Assembly (NCBI GenBank): GCA_039545295.1
Contig: BCIK01000005.1
Coordinates: 593,142-657,141, forward strand
Direction: 5' to 3'
Length of the DNA stretch: 64,000 nt
Source of the DNA: Udeniomyces pyricola
Taxonomy: Eukaryota > Basidiomycota > Tremellomycetes > Cystofilobasidiales > Mrakiaceae
A program made the position numbers and the translations under genes. Positions 12,501 through 23,777 of this stretch are shown one piece after another. How positions within the stretch are numbered: the first letter of the stretch is position 1; each line of letters starts with the position of its first letter. Below the pieces are notes generated by a model. It was not told the origin of the DNA, ran no database searches, and worked only from the letters and a program-made list of their open reading frames with translations.

Positions 12501-14141
12501 TGGTGGCCGCCGCGAGCTTGAATATCGGGCTCTTCTGATCTTCGGGTGTTTGATTCCTTGCCTTTGACCTCTAGATCATTTGGGGGCTTATTGGTCCAGG
12601 TATATCAGACCCTTCCCTCATACCATTGCCAATTCCTTCCTCATACCCTAAATCTCCTTTTTCGAGACTAACGTGACAAGCCTTCTCGGTTTTTGTTGAT
12701 TCTTATTCTTGCCAATTTAGCCCGTCAATTCTCGCCTGGTCGATTGTATTCTCCCATCCTTTGGGGCTTCCTTCTTGGAACGCTCGTACCCGTCCCGGGC
12801 TACATTCTTGCGCGAAAGTATCCGACGTCGTGGTTCAAGTACATCAATTTCCCCATGGTCTTCAACGTTACCGCCGTCAGTTGTCGTTTTTCTTTTGTTT
12901 CAAATTCATTCGCCCCATGGGTGGTTCGGAGTCATTTGTGGTTCAGAGTTTGGACGGTTCCCCGAATGCGAGACTGACGGATTGTATACTTGTATGCTTT
13001 TGTTGTTGTTGGTCACTTACATCTCTTGTTTTGGACTGATCTACAGCTCATGCCACCTTATCTACCTATCAACATCATTTCGTTCTGCTATACGAATTGT
13101 CCGTTTACCTTCTCGTCTTCTCTTCTTTTCCTCTCTCATTCTTCTCGCTTGTCTGTTTTGTCCACTCTGATCAAACACCTGAAAGCGAACCTTGACCTCT
13201 CTTTCTTCCTCCGCCCGTTCTTGGATCCCTTTTTCTAAGTTCTTTTCGAATATTGTAAGTTGACCTAATTCCCTTCTGTTCAGAATGCCATCTTCCTTTC
13301 TCTTTCTTTCGTATTTGATTGTCCAAAGTGTCCGAGGGAGCGAGGATGAATGTTGACTGATCTTTACTTGCCGGATTCTAGTCCTTCGCAAGTACCGTTT
13401 CAGATGGTGGTCTCGTTTCAACTACATCCTCTCCGCGGGATGTTCCACCGGATATGCCATTGCCGTCGTGCGTCCTCTATCCCAATCGTTTTCGTTTTCT
13501 TTCTTTTTTTTGCGTTCTTTAACCCATGCAAAGAGCCACATATTCGGATCCCTATTCGTCATGCCCTTCTAATTTTCTCTCACACGTTTCTCGTTCTTGT
13601 GGGCGGGATCAGATCTTTATCTTCTTTGCGTTCCAGTTCCCAATGAATGGCGAGATTGGCCAGTCTACCCTCGGAAGCTGGTGGGGCAACTCGGTTTATG
13701 AGTCAGTTTCTTTCTCCTCTTTCTTTCTCTCTTTCTCTCCGTTCTTTCTTTTCTTGATTTCGGTTGCCAGGTAGTGGGGTGTCCTTGTTTGAGACTGACC
13801 AGGTGTGACCGCTATCTCCTTTCGTTTGATACTACCTTCTCTTCCCTTTCAACTTCTTGCTTCTCTCACTGCCTTCCCTCCTTCGGTAATATATCAGACA
13901 CACGGCCGATGCCCATCGGGTACCTTACAAGACGCTTAACGAGGGTCAAAGGATCGGTCATATTATCCCAGTTCGTCTCCACTCCCTCTTCTCCTTCTCC
14001 CACGTGCATCCAGTTGCAGTCACGAAATGCATGAAGGCTCACATCCACATGCCTTTCAATCTTCTTGTTCCCTGCCTGCTCGATGGACGCGTAGATATCG
14101 GGTACGCATCCAACGACCAACTTCTTGGAGAATTGACCTAA
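6516..14141 (+). CDS. OPT-family oligopeptide transporter, 33 exons
   Basis: Proton-coupled oligopeptide transporter of the plasma membrane (OPT family). Chaining exons by splice signals and phase gives 33 exons and 1024 codons. Exon ends: 6516-6899, 7010-7537, 7620-7818, 8009-8033, 8187-8289, 8458-8470, 8596-8634, 8795-8882, 9008-9058, 9223-9257, 9391-9429, 9550-9609, 9737-9747, 9866-9955, 10063-10130, 10241-10339, 10468-10486, 10628-10709, 10894-10963, 11080-11109, 11259-11336, 11455-11472, 11644-11746, 11933-11969, 12159-12239, 12389-12453, 12575-12593, 12721-12875, 13047-13098, 13240-13254, 13382-13467, 13613-13701, 13898-14141. Family marks include EVRAAVANTDDP, NQNWSFTYQ, IGNPLAMPWWA, DIHARLMRKYKE, ISNQQVGLN, YLVPGSPVAMM and KYRFRWWSRFNY. 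A Glu-rich cytosolic N-terminus precedes the first membrane segment. Many membrane helices are assembled across tiny exons. The first exon's start and the last exon after HTADAHRVPYKTL are the least certain parts. Confidence 0.88.
8009..8033 (+). other. 25-nt exon of the OPT gene
   Basis: Flanked by AAAG and GTGCGG. It carries phase 1 to phase 2 and encodes IITVQKYFY across its borders, the family segment between AYATN and NQNWSF. Without it the flanking exons are out of frame with each other. Confidence 0.8.
8458..8470 (+). other. 13-nt microexon of the OPT gene
   Basis: Flanked by ATTAG and GTAAAT. It supplies A-A-M-I plus the first base of W, joining FLVWP to PATLVNTALLNT. This restores the expected VWP..MIWP motif and the frame. 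Confidence 0.8.
9737..9747 (+). other. 11-nt microexon of the OPT gene
   Basis: Sequence TGCTTTTCGGG, flanked by CATAG and GTACGC. It shifts phase 1 to phase 0 and gives PWWACAN-MLFG-FFAIVCTLYP, matching the spacing expected in OPT proteins. No other AG/GT pair nearby restores the frame. Confidence 0.72.
13240..13254 (+). other. 15-nt microexon of the OPT gene
   Basis: Flanked by TCTAAG and GTAAGT. It joins INIISFCYTN to FLRKYRFRWW through LFEY, the usual hydrophobic bridge before the RWW motif. Incoming and outgoing phase are both 1. Confidence 0.75.
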
Positions 14142-14925
14142 CTCTTCAAAGAGAAAAAGAAACCACTATCCGTCTAGATCACATTGTTTGCTTTTGCTCT
14201 GTTATTCTCCTTCTATTTCTCTCGCTCTCTTCAATACCTAGTTCTCATTCTATTCCCTATCTTTCTCTCTCTTTTTTTTCGCTCGTAATGTTTCGCGTTG
14301 ATGTCCTTCCTTGCCTGTGTTTAGTCAATCTACCCCTGCTTCTTACTCCATCGCCTCTAATCTCCTTTCATACATACGCCTGGACTTGGTCCTCGTCAAA
14401 CCCTTGCTCTTCCTCGCACTTCTTCTCTCCTGTCAAAATCGGCGTTGTACAGATATCTTTTCTTAACCCCCCCCCCTTCCTTCCTTCTTCCTTCTTCCTT
14501 CCCCTTCATCTAGCTCGATAGCTTTGCCAGTAACTGCCTCTTCTCTTTTTCTTCCATCTTTTCGTGCATGTTTCACATCTCCATCTTGTCGCAGCTAGCT
14601 TATGGTTTTGTTCTTCTTCTTTCCTTTTCTCCTCCTATATCATCTCTCTTTCTCTATCAGCTCAAGTCTATCTCACGTTCGATTTGTTGATGAGTCCAAT
14701 CAGCTTCGTCATGGATCGATGCTGTTCCAGCTTCTATGACATGATTCGAATTAGGTTGCGGCCAGTCGACTTTGATTCGCGAGCGTTGACACATTGCAGC
14801 AGCTAGCTCATGCTGGTCGAGTCGTCGTCGATATGGATCTAATGTCCTTCTCTCTCTGACACAAACTGAATAGAAATTTGATTTGATTCGACATGGATGA
14901 TTTTTGCGAGAACGATGTGTGAGTG

Positions 14926-14958
<33 letters not shown>

Positions 14959-15160
14959 CATATTGATGAGATGGGCGTGACGTAATTAATGGATTGGGCC
15001 ATTGGGAGGCTCGATCGATCGAGAAATGCGATCGGATCCATCGTCATCTGCTCATCATCACCGCTTGCATCCTTCCCTGCTTTCCACCGTCTCACTCAAA
15101 CCAGCACATACACCCACACCCAAACACACAATCCTCACCACTCCTACTACATCATCAACC
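14142..15160. other. Intergenic, pyrimidine-rich, with (GAT)n tract
   Basis: About 1 kb of T/C-rich DNA downstream of the OPT gene, then AT-richer DNA with a (GAT)n run at about 14925-14956. I found no gene-like exon chain. It holds the 3' end of the transporter transcript and the promoter of the next gene. Confidence 0.5.
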
Positions 15161-15793
15161 ATGTCCGCTACTTCCCTCATGCAGTCCCTTCGATCAGCCG
15201 TCCGAACCCCTACCCTCGCTCGGTCGTTCCGAACGACTCTCCCCGCTTGCTCCACTCACGGTTACGGTTCGTCGTTCATGTTTCTCTCTCTCCTCCGCTC
15301 CTTCGTCCTCTTCCTCTCCTCCCGACGTTCATGTTTCGTCTAACGTCCTACATCACGCCACCTGGTGGATTGACGAAACCTGGCTCTTGTTCACGGGGAA
15401 TGAAATCATGTCACGATGGCATCCAATTCAAATATATCTTGTACTGACTTTCTCTGTCGTGTTCTGTCTTGCTCTGTTTCGCATCCATCTCCTTTTCCCA
15501 TTCTTCCATTCGGCATCTCTCATCTTGATTCCCATTCCCTTACCTCCTCTCTTACCTCTACAGGTCACCCCGTTCAGCCTGAGGATGTCCCCTCTGCTGC
15601 CACCGAAGGCAAGGACTCCTCTTCCTCTTCCTCATCGCCTTCTAAGGGTGAATCCGTCGAGGGCATGCCCACTCCCAACGCCGACGCCAAAGAGTCTGCC
15701 GGTGATCAGTCCAAGCCTCACTACAAGTGCGAGCCCGAGAACGAGGGTGGAAAGGAGGATCCCGCTAAGCTCGTCAAGCCTGAGGACAAGTAG
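15161..15793 (+). CDS. Small protein with mitochondrial-type N-terminus, unrecognised
   Basis: Two exons, 15161-15266 and 15564-15793, joined in phase (GYG|HPVQPEDV; donor GTTCGT, acceptor ACAG). The product is about 111 residues. The first 30 residues are rich in Arg, Ser and Thr without acids (SLRSAVRTPTLARSFRTTL), which looks like a mitochondrial presequence. The rest is polar and acidic, with a run of Ser, and ends KLVKPEDK. There is no membrane segment or known catalytic motif. Many fungi encode short mitochondrial proteins of this type, but I do not recognise the family. The ATG has a good context (ACC ATG T). A pyrimidine-rich 3' flank follows. Confidence 0.72.
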
Positions 15794-16468
15794 AGATGCA
15801 GATTGGGTGAGTTGAATCGGTTGATTGGTTGGGAGGGGGGAGCCTGAAGGTGGCGATTAAGGCCTGTTCCATCTCTTCATTGCGTAGAAAAAAAAAGAAA
15901 GAAAAAAGCGGTGCTGACGATTAAATTTTTCTCTTTTTCTTTTCTCATCATGGTTTCATCAATCCTAGCATCGAATGAATCCGGAGGCAGATGATGAAAA
16001 CCAACGAGGGATTCTTCCTTAATCTTTCCTTTTCTTTTCTCTCACTCAAATAAGCTCATCTGTATCGATATGTCATTTGCTCTGTAACGATCTTCCCGGT
16101 GCTATTTGTGAAAACTCCCCTTGTATCTCATTCAATCCCCCCCCCCCCAATGCATGACCTTGAAGGTATCTCGACTCTGACATCGATCCTGGGGACGAAA
16201 ACGGCAAACGGGGGTTTGTGCGATATATAGTTAACAGATCTCGGCTCATGAGGGCGTACTAGTGTGGGCATGATATGGTGCATGATGAGCAAACTGTCCT
16301 TGCTCGTCGGTCGGGGGACTCCACTCCAAATGCTCGATCAAAGGGAACGGAATGGCGATGATGATTTATACCGTTCGGACACGTTAATTCTGTCGAAAAG
16401 TGTCTTTGCTGTGATGCTAGCTACATCCCTTTGTCTTTGACGACTGCTCAGATCCTAGATCTAGGGTG

Positions 16469-16501
<33 letters not shown>

Positions 16502-16923
16502 CTGGAGGCCCGCAACATGAATGGCAACTGGCGAGAATAATAGCGCGCGCATGAACGATGCCGGACGGACGGCCTTCGCGAGGTGACTCTCCTATAGACG
16601 ATCACGTCCGACTTCGCTTCGAGCCTCTCTGCTTGCTTCCCTTCTCTCCTCCGACCTGTCGCATCAGTCATCAAACTTCGTAGAGCTGCTCGATCCCTTG
16701 CTCACTTCAATGTTGTTTTCGGGTACAAAAAGGAAAACGATCTGGGCAGAGAGGCTAACTGCTAACGATCATTCTCCTCTGATCCTTTTCAAAACATCAC
16801 GTCTCCTCCGTTGTCGTCATCATCATCATCATCATTATCTTTTTCTTCTTCTTCAACCACATACCATCTAAACACTCTTCCAGACAACTGTCTCTTTCTC
16901 ACCCACTACCTCTAATCAAATCT
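15794..16923. other. Intergenic with C run and (GAT)n tract
   Basis: Contains a poly-C run at about 16138-16148 and a (GAT)n microsatellite at about 16470-16501. Further CAT/CTT repeats lie near 16815-16860, in the leader of the next gene. No supported coding exon. A minus-strand open frame across 16417-16674 reads the microsatellite as poly-His and is rejected. Confidence 0.5.
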
Positions 16924-17772
16924 ATGCCCAACTCTCAACACTCCTTCACCATGAGCACCGGTTGCTCAAATTCCCATCCGCGATCTATCTCTCTCAGTAC
17001 TATCAGCGTTCCTCACGTCTTGATGTCGTCTCCAACTTTACTCCATGCCTCAGCGCCCGCCTTTTACCCCTCGCATCGCGATCCTCTTCGCATTCCGACT
17101 CAGTTTAACCCATGCCTCACTAACCACTCGTCGCAGGTCGACGCGTGGGTATCACCTTTGATGACGACTCCTACCGATGTCGGAGAAGAGGAGGCATGGA
17201 CGACCAATTCTCTCCTCGACGTCCATGAACCCACTACCAACTCAGCTTATCCTCCTCCTTTGACGCTTACCTCGGACGACGAGTCTCTCTCCCATCATCG
17301 CCTTCCTCGGATCTCCAAAGAGGACAACACCGTTCTAACTGGCTCTTCGACGTCTGACTCCTCTCAATCTTCTTCTTCTTCTTCGTCTTCTTCGTCTTCA
17401 TCTTCTGCGGCTTCTTGGTCCTCTGCGCCCTCCTCCTCCTCTGGGTCCAACCTGTCTTCGATCTACACCGCCCGTTACATTCCATCCCACTTCGACTCCT
17501 CCTCCTCCTCCAATCTACACGAAGACCGATTCCTTTCGTGGCCCCTTCCTCATCAGCAACCTCCAACCGCTATCATGCTCACCCATCATCCTCATCCTCC
17601 TCGACATCATCATGCGATCATCAGCCAGCGATGTCGACCGACGCTCTCGGATACGTTCATCGGACGCGTTTGGGGGAAGAGAATGATGGGTGACCTCGAG
17701 GCGAACCAAGGGAGGTTATTTGGAAACCGACACGAGAAAGAAGAGGAGGGAATGATGGATGAGGAGGCATGA
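16924..17772 (+). CDS. Ser-rich low-complexity protein, unrecognised
   Basis: Single open frame of 282 codons starting MPNSQHSFTMSTG and ending in an acidic tail (EEEGMMDEEA). A poly-Ser block lies near residues 140-175 and His/Pro-rich stretches near 210-230. No known domain is visible. The frame has no internal stops over 850 bases, starts after a pyrimidine-rich leader ending TCTATG, and its C-terminal third (TFIGRVWGKRMMGDLEANQGR) is less repetitive, which supports real coding. It could be a small regulatory or disordered protein. Function unknown. Confidence 0.5.
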   Translation: MPNSQHSFTMSTGCSNSHPRSISLSTISVPHVLMSSPTLLHASAPAFYPSHRDPLRIPTQFNPCLTNHSSQVDAWVSPLMTTPTDVGEEEAWTTNSLLDVHEPTTNSAYPPPLTLTSDDESLSHHRLPRISKEDNTVLTGSSTSDSSQSSSSSSSSSSSSSAASWSSAPSSSSGSNLSSIYTARYIPSHFDSSSSSNLHEDRFLSWPLPHQQPPTAIMLTHHPHPPRHHHAIISQRCRPTLSDTFIGRVWGKRMMGDLEANQGRLFGNRHEKEEEGMMDEEA

Positions 17773-18311
17773 GGATGATGAGGACGATGAAGGAAGAAAA
17801 AGAGAATTGATGGAATGATCGTGGGCGGGCATAGGTTCAGTTTGGTTCTGTGAATCGACAGTTCCTCGGAGATGAAAAACCTGTCTGTCTATCTTTCTCA
17901 ACAGCTAGGATACTTTTTTTTTTTTTTTATCATCTCTCTTTTGCTTCTCTTTTCTGATTCTGTGGCGCTTGTGTTTTTTTTTAACTTGTGGGATAAGAAT
18001 GAACGGAAGTGGGTCTTTCTGCTTCGTTCTCTGCTGCAAGTTGTGCCGTTGAAAAAAANNNNNNNNNNNNNNNNNNNNNNNNNNNNNNNNNNNNNNNNNN
18101 NNNNNNNNNNNNNNNNNNNNNNNNNNNNNNNNNNNNNNNNNNNNNNNNNNNNNNNNNNNNNNNNNNNNNNNNNNNNNNNNNNNNNNNNNNNNNNNNNNNN
18201 NNNNNNNNNNNNNNNNNNNNNNNNNNNNNNNNNNNNNNNNNNNNNNNNNNNNNNNNNNNNNNNNNNNNNNNNNNNNNNNNNNNNNNNNNNNNNNNNNNNN
18301 NNNGTTTGAAT

Positions 18312-18344
<33 letters not shown>

Positions 18345-18504
18345 AAGCGCATAGGGGGTTAAGGGGGGGCGTTTCAGGTGAGTGAAAGGGGATAAGAACC
18401 AAAAAGAGAAAGAGAAAGGAGAAGAAGAGTAAGAAAAAAAAAAAAAAAAAAAAAAAAAAAACCAACCCCCCCCCCCCCAAAAAAAAAAGAAAGAAAAAGA
18501 ACGT
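17773..18504. other. Gap-containing stretch with homopolymers
   Basis: Includes a 245-base N run (18059-18303), flanked by an A run on its left and a (GA)n tract on its right. A poly-A and poly-C stretch follows at about 18430-18490. The 3' end of the minus-strand gene to the right may lie in or beyond the gap. Nothing else can be supported. Confidence 0.6.
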
Positions 18505-20840
18505 ACGTAATAGATTTTGTCCCCGACAAGGCGTACGATGCAGAAACAGGACCGGTCGTCGTCGTCGTCAGTCCTGGCATCGAAGACGTTGTCCCAACAA
18601 ACGAAGAGACTCCATGGATGGAACAACAACTACTACCACTCCCACTCCCACATTTATCTCTGGAAGGGACGGCATGTCTGTTTCTAAGAGGTGATTCGCG
18701 GGGGAAGGACAGCTTGCAGGAGGAAGAAGGGTAGACGACGGATGGTGAACGGTCTTGGTTGGCGTTCGAGGGCGAGCACGGCTGGAATGAAGTATGAGAA
18801 GGATGGGGACGAGGGAAGAGGGCGGATCTTAAGGTGGGAGTTTGAGATGGAGGTAGGGATGGGGTGTAGGCATGACTTAGGAAGTCTGTTCGAAGGGGTT
18901 TTTTTGATTTTTTTTTTGGGGGGGAGGGGGGGGGGGNGGGGGGATCGGAGAAAGCCTTGGTGAGTTGAAAATGAGAAAAAACCCGAACAAAAACACCCAG
19001 ATAGACAACTCTCACTCTGGGAAGAAGGAAGTGACTTTGGCCGTTTCAATGGACGATGGTTCCTCTTCTCTGGTTCCTCTTCATCTTCCGTCTCGCTACT
19101 CGTTTTGCTCTCACTTCTCGGCGAACCTACGAGCGGACCAAAAGAAGACGATTCTCCTTCCTGGTGGACGTCCTTTTTGTCGATAGGCGCCGATGTCGAT
19201 GTCGATGTCGATGTTGAGGCCGGAGCCGAGCACGACATCAGTCTGGCAGGGATCTCAATGCCTGAATCTGAATCTGAATCTGAATCTGAATCTGCAAATT
19301 CGAATATCTGCTGCTTTTGACTAGAGAATCCGAGTTAGGAATCCAATAAGAGGATACAATCACGGAGTAAACTGACCAAAGAGAAAGCAAGAAGATGTTT
19401 GGAGGAAGAGGGGGGGGGGGGGAGAGGGTGAACTTACTCCTTCTGACCTGGATTGGCCAAGGATCTGCCAGGGTATCGAACACGAGGACTAATATCTTCA
19501 AGCCCCAAGCATTGAGAAAAAAAAAAGAAGCAAAAAAAAGAGAGCGTACCAAACCAAAATCAATACTCCTTCAAGTTACGTTAGGTCGGACGTCCAAAAA
19601 AAAATCAAATTCTACACCCAAGGAAAGTGACGGATGGGAAACGGACTGACAACTTCCTTTCCTCGCCTGGTTTTGACTCTGACGCCCACCGGGAGCATCC
19701 TCCTCCATCGCCCTGACGAGTGCTTCCAACTCGCCGAGCTTCCTCTTTGTCATCTCATGGGACTTGGACTCTTGGACGAGGTCGTCTCGGAGGCGGTCAA
19801 GATTAGAGGTCGTCGATGAATCCAGGGAAGAAGAGGGAATCGAGGTTTGAGAGGATGAATCGAGGTGATTCGTCAGGGGTTTAGGTTTGGGACCCATGTA
19901 AAACCCGTTGGTCGACGAATGGAGAACAAACTGTCGAGACAGACCATCCAGCGTAATGAGGGGGGAAGGGGGATGATAGCGATGGAAACGTTAAGTCGTG
20001 GGAACCCAAAGGCGAGTGAAGCAAACGAATCAGATGAGATCAACCGCTCACGTCAGTGAGTAGGTTCAACGCAAGCAACCCGGCTTGTTTGGCTGGTAGC
20101 GGAGTCAGCTCGATCTCAAACGCTGTCCTTGGATGAGAAGGGTCATCTATTTGCAGCTGAAGTAGCCGCGAAGGAAACGAACAAGCAAGGGAGTGATAGG
20201 AGGAACCTTGTAAGCATAGACGGGGAGCCAAGAGGTGCGTTTGAGAGACAGACGAGTTTTTTGCTCTCACTTTGATGGGTCGAGTCGAAGCCTCAACGTT
20301 GGGATCAAAGTTAGAAATGTGGAGGTGACCAGATGTGATGTAGTTGGCTATCCGATGAGAGCTGTATGGAACGTTGTAGATGGAAGATTATTCGGCACAG
20401 GGTGAGAAAGAGGTTCAGGACACAGCTTAGATACGCGTCGGCACAGGATGATGATGGCCGGCAGATTTACAATGCGTGACCGGAGAGATCTGGAATCTTG
20501 TCACTGGTTTCCTGAGGAATGTAATCGAGTACGAGATCAGAACCGATGCCAACTGTGAAAGCCTCGTGATGAGAGAGAGAAAACTTGACGGGAATGGGTT
20601 CTGGGCAGGTACGGACCAATGTGTTGAGTTTACCTTTCCCTCGCCAACCGCCCTCCCAGCACCTTGCCCGAACATCACCCCCTATGGTCGTAGATGGTTG
20701 GGGCGCCTCGAAGAGACGAATGATCCATCCCGTTGTCGGTGAGCACGTGGAGTGGAAGAGGAAGAGATGTGGGTGTGGAGAACTATCGTGATGATGATGA
20801 ATCCTTTGGACGATGTTGTGCAGGAAAGAGTGGTCCTGCA
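18505..20840 (-). CDS. Head / coiled-coil / acidic-tail protein, gapped and partial model
   Basis: Unrecognised multi-exon gene on the minus strand. Exons that chain in phase: about 20840-20470 (contains TGWIIRLFEA, FTVGIGSDLVLDYIPQE), about 20385-20278 (HRIANYITSGHLHISNFDP), 20155-20053 (LQIDDPSHPRTAFEIEL) and about 19945-19640 (DRLRDDLVQES...ELEALVRAMEED, a short coiled coil). A later exon (about 19320-19020) has SD repeats and an acidic/basic tail (SETEDEEEPEKR, LKRPKS). A Ser/Thr/Pro-rich exon near 18505-18770 may follow. A globular beta-rich head, helix, then a disordered acidic tail recalls the XRCC4/XLF/PAXX end-joining scaffold family. That is only a shape-level suggestion: I see no diagnostic motif. 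The start exon upstream of 20840 and the stop (towards the N gap) are not resolved. Confidence 0.4.
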
Positions 20841-23777
20841 GTGATGGAGGAGGGAATAGCGTGTGTGTGAAGGGAAAGGCAAGGTCAAGATCAGCTACTA
20901 GTTGAGACGTGCCAAGTCAAGTCGAAGAAGGTACTGTACTGACGAGGGAGTGCATAACCCCGGCTGCAAGTTACACGTCGTCTGTGGTACTACGGGTTCA
21001 GGTCGGTCGTAAGCTCGAGGTGAGAACGCGACGAGGTTGAATTGGGTTGTTTGAGCGAACGAATTGCTGCGCGGCAGGCGCGTCATACGCGTTGATCATA
21101 GATCAACTAGTCATATCATACCGCGTACGTACCTGATGTACAAAAGTGTACACGAATATATCAGACGCGCCTTTTTTTCCGTCCCTTTTTCTTCTGGCCA
21201 CATTATATGTACCCCTTGCGTACGAACGTGTGAGCGACATCCCATATCCCATGATCTCAGTCAAGGTTCTTTGACTTGCAGCGTGTATACATCATGGAAT
21301 GTATCTCGTGAGCACTTCAATTCAACGACCTCTGCATGAAACATAGGTTCAATCGACATATTGTCGACACGTCTCAGCGCGTCAGCAGCTGAGCGCTGAT
21401 TATGTAATCTTCCGATCTATGTAAACTTGGCAAAACTACTCAATTAGCACCCACAGAGCCCGATCGGCATTACTTGCAGTAGCTTGTGGAGCTGACTAGC
21501 AGACTCCTCCACTTCCTGCGGCGTATAAAGGTAACGACTCTGGCCGACCGCGCGTTGATGCGTTGACGTGTGGCTCTGAGACGGTACGTATAACGTACAC
21601 CGTGCACCGATATCGAACCGATGATGGCAGATCCAAGCAGGTCCATACGGAATATTGCTCCCTTGCTGGCCAAGTGATGATCAATGAACGACAAGAAAGG
21701 GCTCGATCACCCGACCGAGAGATTCCCGGCTGTCGCCGAGCTGCCGAGCCAAAAGCTTGATTTCATGAAACTCATTTTATACAACCGGTACGGTATATTG
21801 AAAGATGCCGGTGCGCTAGTGGTCAGAACAACGGAAGATATATAGTACAAGCGAGCGTCTCGCAGACGCATACGGTACCACAATTAGATGTCTGAGCTGT
21901 AGTTGATGTCTGACGAGAGTAAAAATACAGTAGACGAAGGAATCGGCGAGGCATCGATGATGTCAATCGTATGGAAAAAGATTCGGAGGACGAATTACGA
22001 AACCACCTCGCGACGAGATCGATGATAAGAGGATGCGATCACTCGTGCCGACTGCCTCATCTTTACGCAGCATCTCAATCGACCTCAGGCCAAGCCGAGG
22101 CTCATCTTGACTCGACCCACTTTCGCTTTCTCTCCGATCTCAACGTCTCAACGAAGCAACGTGCAATCCCACCACACACCCCGGTCTGGCGGTCTGTCAT
22201 CTGAGCTCTGACCAGTACCTTGTCACTTTCGCTTTCTCTTCACCCGCTTCCTGTGATCCACACCAGGGAGGGCCAACCCCCCCCCCCTCTCGCCGCCTTA
22301 ATCATTGACTGCCTGAGTGGTCGTTTGCACTCGGAATCCTTGCTTCCCGGCCCTTCCTTCGTTCAACTCTCGACGCGTCGCTCGGCGCCCGCCGCCGATC
22401 TCGATCGACCTGAGCTTTCGTTGTTGCGGTGAGTGATTGGGATGATGGATGGAACTGGTGTATATATATACACATACATCAATATGATGACGACATGGCC
22501 CGTGATGGAGGGGCAAGCCAAAAAAAAAAAAAAAAAAAAAAAAGATTCNCCGACCNANGCNANCCNCTCTGCCTAGCTGGTCGTCTCTCTGTGGGTGTGT
22601 TTCCATGACTGACCGGGGCTTCCTTCCCTTCTGTCCTCCCCCTCTCTCCTTCCCCTCTCCTCTCCCTCTCGCCGGTTTCCCCTTCGTTCTCGCCCCCTGT
22701 TTCGTCCCATCTTCTGGCCACTCTTGGCACTCGGCATACCGTTCCAACCTCTCCCCTCTCTTCCCCCTATACGGACGCCTCCCCTCTTGTAGCATCCCCA
22801 CGCACGCCTCTAGAAGGGCCACTCCTCTCCGGCAGACCCCCTCTCTGGTCGCCTTCAGCCAGCCGAACGCGTGAGTTACTTTGCTTCCTTTTCTCTAGAC
22901 GTGAAACAAGTCGACGTCTCGCTCGTCATCCCTTCTCTGGCTCCCGGTCCTGTCCTCTGTCTCGTATCGGCTCCCTTGGTGTCCTCTCTCAGTCGACAGC
23001 TTGCTCGAGCTGTCATCCAGCTCCAACCTAATCCGTCCCAGCGCAAAGCCTTGCTAGCGTCTTCCCTGCGGTTGTCTCCGCTCGTCGCGTCTGGTGGAAT
23101 CAACTCCGCCCTTTCCTTCCAATTCGGCTCGCCCTTCCGTCCTCCGTTCCCGGCTCCCGTTCGCCTAACGCTCCTGGACTCTCTCTATCCGACGGTTTCC
23201 AACGACGTACCCACGGCCTGCTCTTAGATCCACGCTATTTCAGCCGGTCGACCATACACATTACTCACAAAAGAGGGTTCAATCCTTGAATAACTGTGGC
23301 TGACGATCCGATCAACTGTCCCTCTCCTTCGGCTCTTACTCCTTCCCCTTCTCCTTCCAACATCTTCCGCACGGTCCCCGACCCCCTGTTTCTTACCATC
23401 CTGGCTCGTCACCGATCCTCGCTTTTCCTTTTCCTCCCCTCCATCAAGTCCCATTTTCTCGCAAGACAACCTACTTGCGTCTGTCCCGATACTCGCGTTA
23501 CCTCTCCTCGATAGATGTATGTCACCGTTTCGATTCCCATCCAGTGCTCGAGCTCCGGGAGCCAGGGTGCGCCCTCGGGTCCCTGGGCTTTCTTGACCCT
23601 CCTTCTGCTCTTGCTCCTGAAAGCAAGCATCAGGGCTGACCATACCTTCCATCAATCACTGTTCACCTTGTCCCGTATCCACTTCCATATTCTCCTCTGT
23701 GAATCATATCCGCCTCCGCTTGCTCCCATGAAAACACAACCGCTAGCAACCCTTCTCTAGCACGCTACGCATTCGCA
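20841..23777. other. Long intergenic / leader region
   Basis: The left part (20.9-22.2 kb) is AT-richer, with short palindromes and no convincing exon. The first exon of the minus-strand gene may hide in 20850-21100. From 22.2 kb the plus strand becomes C/T-rich up to the start at 23778, as expected for a long pyrimidine-rich 5' leader with introns. A (TA)n tract lies at about 22461-22470, an A run at 22519-22543 and Ns at 22549-22566. Short frames here show no protein family. Confidence 0.45.

Noticed and set aside
16417..16674. Minus-strand frame with poly-His
   Set aside because: The His run is only the (GAT)n microsatellite read on the other strand.
18059..18303. Open frames running through the N block
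   Set aside because: Unknown bases cannot support coding; the frames exist only because N is not a stop.
22605..23227. Plus-strand frames in the C/T-rich leader of the large gene
   Set aside because: Composition is that of pyrimidine-rich untranslated leader. No conserved motif, and no phase-consistent join to the main gene was found.
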